This document shows positions 22,793-34,400 of a stretch of DNA of 64,000 nt, piece by piece. The stretch is from assembly GCA_029204225.1 (NCBI GenBank), contig CM055096.1:69337444-69401443 (forward strand), written 5' to 3'. Position 1 is the first letter of the stretch. Each line of letters opens with the position of its first letter. The translations under genes were made by a program, and so were the position numbers. A model generated the notes under the pieces. It was not told the origin of the DNA. It saw only the letters and a program-made list of their open reading frames with translations, and ran no database searches. This DNA is from Diphasiastrum complanatum. Taxonomy: Eukaryota > Streptophyta > Lycopodiopsida > Lycopodiales > Lycopodiaceae.

Positions 22793-22945
22793 CTACTCTA
22801 TTGCTCTTGCTATTGCTCAAGCTCTTGCTCTTGCTTTTGCTCTAGCGCTTGCTCTCACTCTATTGCTTGCTTTTGCTTTTGCTCTATTGCTTGCTCTTGC
22901 TATATTGTTTGCTCTTGCTTATTCTATTGCTTGTTCTATCTCCCT
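22793..22945. repeat. Pyrimidine-rich minisatellite (TTGCTC-type)
   Basis: Irregular tandem array of TTGCTC, TATTGC and TTTTGC words. Together with the CT-rich sequence to 23030 it forms the apparent 5' leader of the hypothetical gene starting at 23036. Confidence 0.65.
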
Positions 22946-23035
22946 TGCTTTCCTCTTGCTTACTCTTTTGATCTTCCACTCTTCACTACTCTCTCACTCC
23001 ACCACTTTCATACTTTTTTAGTTTTGGTTGATAGA

Positions 23036-24129
23036 ATGTCATCTAGTGGAAGGTCTAGTGGAAGATCGAGTGGAAGGCCATCAAGGAGAAGACCTCGTGA
23101 GGAACCCGAGCAATATACACAAGATTGGTATGAAAATCTCTCTCCCCAACAAAGAGAGTGAATCAAAACTCTTGTGTTATCTTCTTTGGGTGAATCATCC
23201 ACAAGTATACCTTCCATGGATGCATCTTCCCAAGTGTCTTGTAGTGTTTACTATGATGTTAATCCCTATGGTGGTGTTATCAAAGATTGAAGGAGCAATG
23301 TAGTCATTGCTCATTTGCGTGATTTAGTTGCATTCGTATTTTGGAAAAGATTACATGACCTATTGATCCTCCCAATCATTGGAAGATAAAAATAAAGTAA
23401 TAGATACTTTGTATTCTGAATTTTCTCAATCTAAAACGTTTAGTAGGACTTGGGCTTTAACTACAATGTGCCTTTGGATTCGAAATAAAAGACAATTGAT
23501 GAGAAGAGCTTTGAGAAATCCTAGGAATCTCTCAAAGCCTGGATGGTGCTCCAAACGGGATTGGAGGAAGCAAAACAATCCTGAGAAATATGAGCAACAA
23601 CGCAAAGCCGCCACCGAGAAGATTGCAAAACATGTACAAAGCCATTTGGATTTGGAGGAAGGGGCAATCTAGAGGCCAATGTGTAAGTGCAAATTTTTTT
23701 TACTATAGTTCTAATTGTGTATTTCTGTTGCTTTCTATTGTTATATTTTATTCCTAACTATATTTTTTGTTTTATATAGCTTAGTGATTTTGGAAGGCAC
23801 ATGTCCGTTGAAGAGTACAATCAAGGCTACGAATCTAAATGTGCTGGATGCAACCAATTGTAAACTCTTAATCTTTATTTTGTAACTCTTTAATTTGTAA
23901 CTCTTTAATTTGTGATGTAAATTAGTTTAATCTCAATTATAATGAAATGTATTTTTCTAGTTTGTAGAGAGGCTCTACATCCACAAGCATTCAAGATGTA
24001 GAAGAAAATGTATCCGAAAATCTCAAGGAGGATGCAAATGAAAGCGAAGGGGACTTTGATGATGTGGATGCCGATGTGAACCTACAAGACGAAGCCAGAA
24101 GTGATGAGAGAGATGATAGCGATATATAG
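23036..24129 (+). pseudogene. Decayed spliced gene of unknown function
   Basis: It begins with an ATG at 23036 and an Ser/Arg/Gly-rich repeat (SSSGRSSGRSSGRPS), then YTQDWYENLSPQQRE, where a stop follows at 23159. A second frame (23379-23672) contains TLYSEFSQSKTFSRTWAL, WIRNKRQLMRRALRNPRNL and NPEKYEQQRKAATEKIAKH, a basic, charged segment. Plausible introns: donor after 23681 to acceptor before 23780, then an exon reading LSDFGRHMSVEEYNQGYESK, then acceptor before about 23968 and an acidic tail (VEENVSENLKEDANESEGDF, DSDI, stop at 24129). The basic middle is reminiscent of accessory CACTA proteins (Transposase_24 type), which would fit the CACTA relic 3 kb away on the opposite strand, but I could not confirm it. 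Confidence 0.4.
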
Positions 24130-25625
24130 AATCATCTCTTCTCTTTTTTTTATTATAAATTAGATGTTGTATATATGTAAGGCCTTGAAAGAGGCAATGG
24201 GTGAAGGGGGAATTGACTTCTTCCCCGATGCTTATGAAATTGTACTTTTTTTGACAACTAATATAAATATTTTGCTACTACAAAATTGAGATAAAAAAAA
24301 TGTTGAGTACATATTTTTCCATTCTATGTAAGTGTATAGTCTATTTATGAATCAAATGCAAAATGCAATGTATAGTCTATTCATGAATCAAATGCAATGC
24401 ATAGTCTATTTATGAATTGAATGCAATGTAAATTGATCTTCAAGCGCATGATTTTCATGATAGAATACAATGCATAGTCTATGTAGAATAGAAATGATTA
24501 ATCTATGTAGAATAGAAATGCAATCTATGATGTAATGTAGAATAGATACGAATGTCACTTTGATTTACCTCTTAAGTGACTGCTTGCCTAATATTCCTCT
24601 TCTTGTTGATCCTTTTTCTCTTTCAATAACTTTATTTCCATTTTTTTGCAAATCTTGCTCTTCCCTTTGCACTTGATTCTCCAATCCTTTGCAATGAAAT
24701 CTCTTCTCTTGTTTTACATATCCAAATCTACATCACAAAAACAAAAGATATTCGAACTAACACTAACAATCACAAGCAAAACACAAACAAAAAACAAAAT
24801 GCCATTTATTCTCACTCACATCTCACCCGCATCTCATCCTCACTCTTCTCTCTTTTCTTCCCTCTCACACAATAGAAAAGGGTTTTTAGACTCTCAAAGG
24901 GATAAGCAGGTTCTTTCATTGCATTTGTAATATGCCCTAGTGGATGAGATAAAACTTGAGTACCAAACTAGACATGGAGGCTTACTAAGAACAATTTACG
25001 ACAATACTTTCTCAAGACTCCATTTATTTTCATTTTCATTTTCAAGGAATATACATAGTTCTTACAAAAGGTTATTGTGCAAATACAATTTGTGACATCT
25101 TGACATGCATGGTTAAAGGAGACCTTATTAAGAATGACATATTGACATATTTGCAATGACCTTATTTGGAATGACATATTGACATTGGAGGAGTCGAGTA
25201 CAACATGATTAGATGATGTTCAGCACAACATGACTTAGATGATTTTCGACAAAGACATATATGGAAATTAATGATGAGTCATCTTGCAAATTGCGGTAGT
25301 TGTGAAAGGAGAATCAACGAGAGGATAAGTTGAAATTTGTTTCATATACTTTTTTTAGCCCCTCTTTAAAGCTCAAGAGAATTTATAGAACTCAAGAGAA
25401 ACTTATGATTTTGTCAAAAATTCATCCAAGGGGTTTCATGAATTTTAGGTTCCATCCGTGAGGATTTGTAACGGTTTTTTTAAAATACGCAAAAACTAGT
25501 AAAATCCACATACTTATTTTGTAATTTGTTTTTTCTGACAGGGGTTGAATAAAAAAACTCAAAAAAATTAAAATGCAAAGTATTGCCATGTCAAAGAAGT
25601 GAAAAAATCGCTTTGCATTTATAGA
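24130..25625. other. 3' flank with short tandem repeats, otherwise nothing recognised
   Basis: Three copies of a 29-bp unit (TGTATAGTCTATTCATGAAT plus CAAATGCAA) lie at about 24328-24435. A 21-bp repeat containing AATCTATGTAGAATAGAAATG lies at about 24476-24525. The rest is AT-rich without recognised genes. Confidence 0.55.
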
Positions 25626-25629
25626 CAAG

Positions 25630-25872
25630 CATCCCCACTCGAGACATACATAATTTGCAAGTCTAAATTGATGGTCAGTTTCATGAACAAGACTTGGAAT
25701 GGTCTTGGAATGGACCCGATGAATTTGAATTATTAGATTTATAGGGCATCCATATCCCGATCCCCCACCTGAGACATACATAATTCGCAAGCCTAAATTG
25801 ATGGTCAGTTTCATGAGCAAGAATTGGAATGGACTTCATGAATTTGAATTATTAGATTTATAGGGCATCCAA
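25630..25872. repeat. Tandem duplication of about 130 bp
   Basis: Two copies (about 25630-25760 and 25763-25872) share GAGACATACATAATT, AATTGATGGTCAGTTTCATG and GAATTTGAATTATTAGATTT in the same order. An open frame across both (25422-25820, minus) therefore repeats HETDHQFRLANYVCLEWG-like text but has no recognised domain. Confidence 0.75.
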
Positions 25873-26143
25873 ATCAAAATTAATGAGATTGCACTAAAAA
25901 TTGTGGGCCAAACATTATAGGATGATGATGGGGTCAATCATATAAGATTTGAACTCACACCTATTAAGTGAAATTATAATGGTAGCATTTCTTGGAGCAA
26001 GAGTACTAAGTTGTCCTAGGAGATGTCTAGCATGGTGTGGTGGCCCATGAGTGTATTGTGAACTTCCAATATATGTTTTATTTTTCTTCCAAATATTTTC
26101 TTTTTCTTCCAATATATGTACTCCCTGCTACTTTTGCGTTAGC

Positions 26144-26708
26144 AACGTAATTATTATGTAGAGCCATATTGATAACGTGGCAATTTTTAATTGGCTCTGA
26201 ACAGATCCATTTTTTCCTACCTTCTTTTGGTACCTCCCTCGCTCCTGCCATCTCTCCTCCCTCCATTCTCTCTCTTCCGCTCCCTCCCTCCTGCCATCTC
26301 TCTTCCGCTCCCTTCCGCCATCTTTTCTCCCTCATGCCATCCGCCCTCCTGCCATCTTTCCTCTCTCCTATATCCTCCCTCTTTTGGCTCCCTCCCTCCT
26401 GCCATCTCTCTTTTGCTCCCTCCCTCCCTTCTCTCTCTTCTGCTCCCTTCCGCCATCTTTCGTCCCTCATGCCATCCGCCCTCCTGCCATCTTCCTCTCT
26501 CCTCTCTCCCTCCCTCTTGCGACTCCGTCCCTCTTGCCATCTCTTCCGCCTTCTCCATCCCTCCTATCTCTCTCTTTCGCCTCCCTCTCTCCTGCCATCT
26601 CCGCCTCCCTCCTCCTACCATCTCCTCTCCTTCCTGTCATCTCTCCGCCTCTCTCTCCCAGACATCTCCCTCCTGCTATCTCTGTCTTTGTACATAATAA
26701 TTACGTAG
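26144..26708. repeat. Pyrimidine minisatellite bounded by short inverted repeats
   Basis: The + strand from 26217 to 26690 is almost pure C/T with interspersed GCCATC words (CTCCCTCCTGCCATCTCTCT). It has a higher-order period of about 139 bp: CCTCATGCCATCCGCCCTCC occurs near 26330 and again near 26470. The tract is enclosed by ACGTAATTATTATGTA at 26144-26160 and its inverse TACATAATAATTACGT at 26691-26706. Overlapping long open frames in several frames (Pro/Ser/Leu-rich or Glu/Arg-rich) are a composition effect. Confidence 0.7.
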
Positions 26709-28463
26709 GAGGCGGCTCGGTAGGTACTGACTACCCTGCTACACACGGTAGCGAGCCTGCTCACGCCCGCTACCTAGTCCGTAATCGACATTCGCAAAGA
26801 GTGTTCATTGTTAAGAGCAAAAGTGCTACACAATGTAAAGAGCTCTTACTAAAAGTAGATGATGTGTGGGTCAACCATCCATCAATTATGTCTCATATTG
26901 GATAGGAGGAAGGGTGATACCACCGCCTGTAGTAGGCGTTGCCGCTACAACAACGGTGGCGTTGGCAAGCTTCCCCAGGGAAGGCATACTACATTCTATG
27001 CACGATATATCACTATTATTCCCTTTCCCTTTTTATTTTTATTCTTGTAGCGCTTTAAGTTAAGGCGGATAATTTGGACAATACACTCGACGTGGACAAC
27101 GTAGAATGGCCCTTGCTGGGCTGGGCTGGGCTGGGCTGGGGATGGGCTGGGCTGGGCTGAGAAGACCAAGTGAATAACTTGGAAAGCTCCGGAATATCTA
27201 TATCCATGTACCTCCATGAGTTTTTCTACGCAGCGCAGCGGCAGCAGGAGAGCGGGCACTGCGTACGGTGGATGGCAGCTTTTCTCTAGCTTCATGATGA
27301 TGATGGTGATGAAGGAGAAGATGAAGATGATGGACGCCTCTTCAATCTTGATTTGGTTAGGAGTAATTAGATATTATAAGGAATGGCGATGATATTATAT
27401 TGTTGCGGAGTGGGGCGGTTGCAGCAAAGAAAGAGTTGATGCCCTCCCTCCGTTTTTTGCCTGTAGTAGAGATCCATGTGGGGCCCCTTCCAATGGGGAT
27501 CAAGTACTTCCCTCCCGTCTTTCTTTCTTCTTCCATTTCTGCTCATGAGCTGTCTTGTTTCTACTGCATCAACGCTGCATTCTTGTTGGGTAGCAGCTAA
27601 GAAGCAGGAAAACAGAGAATCAAGCTGTGGATTAGTGTAGTGGTGGTATGGGGGATGTTTTTGTGGTTGTATTAATAATAAGTTAAGGTCTTCCTATGGA
27701 GGATCTGAGTAGGAACTTCAATGCTGGCCTGTGGATTTTTATATCGTCAATTTGGAGCAGTGAACCTTGCACTTGTGATTTATATGATCTCTATGCTACA
27801 AGTCATCTTTGCGCCTGCGGCTGGCTTAGCTTAGAATCTCGCGTTTGACTTTTATTTCTTTTTCCGTGGTTTTGTTTTAATCCTCCATGTGGCGTTCCTT
27901 CCTTCCTCACAGCCTTGCAGGGAGCTAAATCCTAGTTTGTTTGCAAATCTCGTCAGCAACATCATTTGGAGCAAGGTGGTGCTACCGTCTTACCTTGAAG
28001 CACAACAACAATTGAGAGCTGTAGAAGAGCTCGGGCCCTTATGACCATTTCTTTGGAACACGGCTCTTCGAGATCTTTCCACCGCAAGCTGCCGTTTGAA
28101 TATGCAGGCCTTCATATTTTCGGAGAATTGTGCGAGTAATAAGGCGATCGATTGTAATCGTTTTGCGAGTAGGGGTTGCTGCTGTCCTCGCCTCCACAAA
28201 CTTCGCCGTTCCAAGGAAGTTTGTTTCTTTGCAAGAGCTGGATGCTTGAGTGCCATGAAGGAGCATGAAGGGTGGCAGGCTCTCAGAACTGCAAGAAGAG
28301 GGTGAACAAATAGTTATAGACTGCTACTTATTACAACAGCTAAGTTGGGTGATGAAAGGCTTGCGGCGGCGAGCTTGCTCATTAGAACATTCATATCAGC
28401 CAGTTTATGTACGCTGTTAACTTAGATACTGCTCAATACTTCTAGTTTGATTCTTCCAACGGC
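26709..28463 (+). promoter_or_regulatory. Upstream region of the LysM receptor kinase gene
   Basis: No other gene was recognised here, so promoter and 5' UTR of the gene at 28464 should lie in this interval. It contains a (GGGCT)n pentanucleotide array (about 27116-27160) and a short GAT-rich tract (27292-27336). No TATA box or leader intron could be assigned with confidence. An in-frame TAG at 28443 lies 21 bp before the start codon. Confidence 0.35.
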
Positions 28464-31400
28464 ATGGCGATGCTTAGAGAAGGGGGTTTCTTCACAGTCA
28501 CAGTGAGATTGCTTTCCTGGTTACTACTTGTGAGATGGACTGTGACTTATGTGAATGCGGCCTGTCTGCCTCTCAAGGGATGCACTCAAGCTCTTGCAGT
28601 TTATAATATTTCCCAAGGGGACCAACTCACGCAGCTGTACCAACAATTCTCTACCAATCTGGAAGATCTGAGGAAGTACAACAACATCTCAGATCCTGAC
28701 CAGATCATAGCAGGCGATGCCCTCCTAATTCCATTCACCTGCAATTGTCTCGGTGACCACCTGGGTTTCTATTTCCCTTACGATGTTTTGGCCAGTGATA
28801 CTGTATACACAATCGCATCAATGACTTTTGAGAATTTATCAAGGCAGGAGTGGATCGCATCCGCCACTCCGTTAGTCGACATCAACTCAATTTTTCCAGG
28901 CCTTAGATTGAAAGTTCCAGTGAATTGCTCATGTGGGGATCCTTCTGTGGGCCTCTATGGCCTATTTGCGACTTACGTGGTTCAAAGTGGTGACACGTTA
29001 GAAAAAATCTCACAGAGGTTTAAAATTGCTTCAAACTTCTTGACAGGATACAATCCCAAGATAAATTGGAAAAATCTGACTGCTCAATACGACATATTGT
29101 TTGTCCCGGCTCCTGGTATGCTCCAGTTTAACCTAATTTTAGGTGTACTATGCCACAAAGACATTATGTCTTGAATTTAGATTATGGGATTTTGTCAGGT
29201 TGGTTGGTGATCCTTTATGAAAGTCAAGCATGTTAGTAGATATCCTTCATAGTATCCTATCCTGAAACCATGACTATGCATAAAAGGTACAGTTCATAGC
29301 AAATTTCTAGGTTCTTAGATTCAACGTGAAACTGTATGCCTGCCTGTTCATCCCCGCATTGCATGTTAGATAGACTCCATAAAGTTGAAGATTGCATGGC
29401 TCCTTGGTTATGTTGGGCCTATTATCTTAAGACATAATGTTGATATATCATCTTGCATTGCATGAGTCATTTAACTCTTTAATGCAATTTTTGTCCTGTT
29501 GTTGTGCAGTGGTGAATGGGGTTTTTCCACAACTAAACAGCAGGTAAGTTTTCATAGCACATTCGAGTTACAACATGAGTTTTGTATTATGGGACATTTG
29601 CATTATCATTCTATGCAGCTTTCCTATTTTGTCAAATCAAACGTATTTTTTCTAGTCATCATTTAGCCTCTTACTTTTTGGCAAGATCTGACCTTGCGCC
29701 ATATTGTTGGTGTTGCAGTTTTAATGGTCAGGCATTCTATCTTCTATCACTTCCACTTTGAAATCTGGTCGAGGTTTAAGTTTTTTTTCCAGTCATTTAT
29801 AGCTGATGTAAGATGTTTTTTTAGCTTTTAACATGCTTGGAGAAAATTCAAGTTCAGTCATAAGAAAAAAGATCTTGTCAAAATGATGAATCCAGGCCCC
29901 GGTGGCAGTGGAAGTCACACAGCCGCAATAATTGGAGGCTCCGTTGGTGGTGGAATCGCTCTCCTCATCATTTTGGGGCTTGTGGTCTTTTGCTTGTGCC
30001 TTCCAAGGAAGGGTCGAGATGGATCCGCCAAGTTGCAGCAGCCGCTACGGATGGAAAAAGGTGAAGTTACTGGCGATCATACTCGTAAACGTTAGGTTGG
30101 CAATGTCTTACATAATGCTCTAACCCCCTACACAAAACCCCCCGCCTACGGCAAAAAATTTCAGCTGCTTACGTACAAGGGGATAGCAAGCAAGCTATTG
30201 GTTGACGAAGCTTATTCACTAGCTATGCCTAGTAGGGTGTGAGATGATTATGGTTGTAATTATGCAAGTTCACGTACTAGGTAGGGTTATGACATCGTGA
30301 TTAAGTTGTGATTCTATGAAAAGAGGATTATTGACCACTGGATCCATAGCTTGCACAGATTACAGGACCAATATTCATTTGTTGGGCACGAGCCCCTTTT
30401 TTTCATGTACAACCTTTTTTGTTCATTTCCATTTTGATTGGCCACGTCCTGAACTATTATTTGGTATTGGAGTGGATGGGGTCCTAGGGTTAGGGCTCAA
30501 ACCCTCTAGGTGGATGCACTATGTTCCCTGTCGTGACCCAAGCGTTAGCTTAGGCTAAGTGTCTAGAAAGGTTCTATTTCAGGTTTCCTATTGGGTATGA
30601 ATAAGTTCTAGTGACATTCATTTTTCAACTTCTGGATTTGGTAGAACCAGAGCTCTAGATAGGAGAATTTTTGCTAGTGTTTGTAGTGCCTCAGCCTAAG
30701 ATCACACGTGATGTATTCCAGCATTCCCTCATCTGTGATTGTCTATACTTCGGTTGATATCAAAATTTGTGGATTGTGCTCATAATTGACTTGGTGTTAG
30801 ACACTTTTTGAGCGATGGGGAAGGCTCTAATTTCCCTTCTTGTTTTCTCTCTAGCAATTATTTCTCTAGACCTAAACAAACATTTTTTTGCTATAACGTT
30901 TTTTGTTTGTGGTTGTAATCAAGATTTGTTAGTTTCATTGGCTTCTTAGCAACATGGCACGAAACATTGATTTCCATTCTTGGCCGTTTGTGGAAACCCT
31001 AATTATAGAAACCCTAATTTTCAGCTTTTTCATATTTTTTAGTTAGGAGTTGACACGACTGGCTCAGATTCTTGTGGGGTTGCATGCTTATATAGGGAGT
31101 CTACAACTATGGAGTTTATCAGCCACAATGTACATGCACGATATATCTGTATTCGCATCTCAGGACGTGACATTGGTCTGGATAGGGATCTCTTCATTAC
31201 AGCTTGCTACTTTCCTCTAGAGTCTTCTTCCTTTGTTGAGGGTATTGGCTCTCCCTATACCGACCTTTTTGCAAACATTGTCAGATTTACAGAATGTTCT
31301 TCTCGCTCGTGATCTTAATGCATGATTGCTACCAAACAGATTGACTTCCATGTCACCGCTAACCAATTAGGTATACGGGCTATTGACTATTATGACATCA

Positions 31401-34400
31401 GCATTACCAGGACATTAGCTAGGGCCTGTCACTAGCTATGATCAGTATCTGTTGCAGCTGGTGAAGCCCATGAGCTAGCCATTATAATGGCTTAGCTTGC
31501 TGGCAGTATTCGAGCGGCTACACATGCCATCCTCACAAGTGCAGACATAGCGTTGTGAACCCCCTCATGGGGTCACTATCCTCTACCCTTATATTTGATT
31601 TTCAGATTCTTCCTAGCACCCTTTCTGATCACTCATTTCTTTCTTTTCATTTGGGCTCTATCCTAATTCCATAGTCTCCATCTGTCCCCTATATTCCTCA
31701 TGCTCCCAGATACACCTAGCTCGGATCTCCTGTAAGCCATGGTGTGCCGAGGCACTCTGAGTCACAACTCCAGTTTACGTCCTTATTCTCTCGTAGAAGA
31801 CCATGGTTTGACCCAGAGACAGATGATAGTGATGAGGATGACACGCCTTCCCTTAGAAAGAGAGGCATTATGCTTACTATATACACTACATCAACAAGGT
31901 CAAAAAGTTTTGTCCAAAAAGGCTGTGATGCAAGCTACTTCAAAGAAACAATGGTTTATGAAGTTATTACTTGGCTGGATAGGTGGGGGCTAGGGGAAAA
32001 AAGATCTAGAAGGAAATGAGGCTGTAGGAGCACTTGCTCAACAAAGAGGTGGAAAAATCTGGCAAAAATCAAAGGAGAAGATGGCCTTTTATGAAAAGGG
32101 CAGAAACCCGATGATCAGTTAACTACTCAGGGCAGGAATACATGAAAACAAGCATCTCGGTTTTTGTAATGACACCTTATTTGCAAGAGCTAGTTTTTGT
32201 GATTGCAAGATAGAGATAGGAAGGTGGAGAGGACTTGACATAAAAGACAGAATTTGAAAGCTATGTAGTAGTCTTGTGGTGGAAAACGCAGAGCACATGT
32301 TTGGGGAAAAGGAAACAAGGCTGTAGGAGCATTTGCCCAACAAAGGGGCTTAGAGAAAGTCTGGCAAAAACTAAAGGAAATGATTGCCTTTTATCAAAAG
32401 GGAATGAATCCTATGATCAACTACTCAGCGCAAGAAAGAATACATGAGAATATGCATCTCAGTTTTCTAAATGACAGCTTATATGCAGAATGAGAGCTAG
32501 TTCTTGTGATTGGGAGATAGAGATAGGAAGGTGGAAAGGACTTGACATAGAAGACAGAACTTGAAAGCCATGTAGTAGGCTTGAGGTGGAAAATGCAGAG
32601 AGCACATGATCTGTAGATGCAATGCGTATGCCCATCTATGGGAAGCTCATGGCTTGTTTGATTTGAAACCTCAAGCTTGGTCTTTGTACTTTCTTTGACA
32701 AACCAGAAAGTAGTAAGAAGTTTCTTAGATGATGTGCTTGGATGTAGAAAAGGCTTCATGAAAAATTTGACGTGTTGTAAAGTGCCAATTTTGTTACTTT
32801 TAGCAGCTATGTATATGGTAGCAAAGCTGCCACTACGGAATGGAGACTCTAACACGGACATGGCTGGTGACATGGGACAAGGTCAACAGACAATCACCAC
32901 AGGTTACAAGAAGCCATTCTATTTCATGCAACCATCTATCAAACCTTCTATGATATTTTCCAAGACACTTATGGATATCTTATCCACGAAAGACATTCTT
33001 TAATGAATGATCTGCACTCATTATGTTGCTATACTTTCTTGCTCCTGGTCATACTTGATCTGCAACCTGACCTTCTGCTTTCGCTTCTTGTTCACATTCG
33101 TATCCCGCGTTTATGGCATGTAGTTGTCTTGCCTGCTATTTTAGATGAGTATTAGTTAGCCTCTACCTGGAGTATAAGTCAGTACTAAATATTTCTGAAC
33201 ATCATCTAGAGTATTTTGTGGATCTTTTACTGTGGCAGGAAATTCTTTCCAAAATTACTTGTGATCTTATCAGAACACTGGAGAAAGTTTTATTTTCCAC
33301 ACAGTAGGCATCCTGTGTAGCTGTGCCTGTTGTGATGGTGAGGGTGCGAGATAAAGGGTTTTAGTTTTCCCTTCTTAAAAGAGGCAATTTTCCCATACTT
33401 CCACTGTGTTATTAACATAACTGAAACGTATCTAGAACTTCAAAAGGCTCTTGAATGTGCAAAGTAATCTAAAATTGATCCGATGAGCATAAAGCATCAC
33501 TTGCTATATATTAGAGTTATTTGTCCTTGAAGTTACCACATCTAACTTTTTCGATAAAAAAATATACCTATTGCAGGACTGTCTGGAGGATCTTCGGATG
33601 CAGGCCAGAAGTCGATGTCTTCATTGGGAAGTGCTCCTGGAGTTCTTTCGGATTTTGCTGTTGACAAATCAGTTGAGTTTTCTTATGAGGAGCTTGCAGC
33701 TGCCACAAGCAACTTCAGCATTGCTAACAAGATTGGTGAGGGTGGATATGGTTCGGTGTACTATGCGGAACTTCGTGGCCAGGTTAACAATTTGTCCAAC
33801 CTGCCCAATTTTGCCTTTTATCTTTTTCTCTTGTAATGTCGAAGTAGAACACTGTTGAGATTTCAAATCATCTGGTAATTTGCATTGTGATACGTTTCAA
33901 CTTAAATTTCATAGTGACATGACTTTTGTTGTGCCAGCTGGAATGGGTTTTGCGAGAGGTCTACGGTGCCTAAAGCTTATACATATGTTTTGTAAACCAG
34001 TATAACACCTATTCTATTATAAGCAATATGTTTAGTGTGGATACTTGTCATCTACTTTTATGTGAGCAGATAATTCACCTAAAAAATCTGAAATTTCTTC
34101 AAGGTTTGATAAGAACTTATTTTTGGTAATGATAGGTGAAACTTGTTCAAATTTGAAACCAGTCTTTTGCACAGACAACACAACCTGGTTAATGAGTCTC
34201 AAGGCACGTTTTGCTTTGGTTCTGAAACAAAAAAAATCTCAACATAGAATCAAGAAGAAGAGAAAGATCATCAAATTGGTGGAATGATAATTTTTCAACC
34301 GAGATATGCAGACAACTTGCAATGAATTATCTTGCATTGCCATCCTACAAAGAACTCATTTTCAATGGGGCTCTCTGACAAACAAATTCATGGCTTGGGA

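Larger units (their letters stand above)
30061..33576 (+). other. Large third intron of the LysM kinase gene
   Basis: It begins GTGAAG after exon 3 (phase 1) and ends TTGCAG before exon 4. Its 3.5 kb includes a LINE relic (about 31110-32610), two AAACCCTAA telo-box-like words near 30994-31016, and otherwise unassigned sequence. Confidence 0.8.

Noticed and set aside
26169-26905. Several overlapping frames of 130-179 codons rich in Pro/Ser/Leu or Glu/Arg
   Set aside because: They arise from the pyrimidine minisatellite; all frames are equally open and no domain or start context is convincing.
28039-28266. Overlapping minus-strand frames upstream of the kinase start
   Set aside because: No domain; they lie in the likely promoter/leader of the LysM kinase gene and have no splice or homology support.
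29883-30123. Separate small membrane proteins suggested by two overlapping frames
   Set aside because: The first is exon 3 of the LysM kinase (transmembrane exon); the second is its shadow in another frame.
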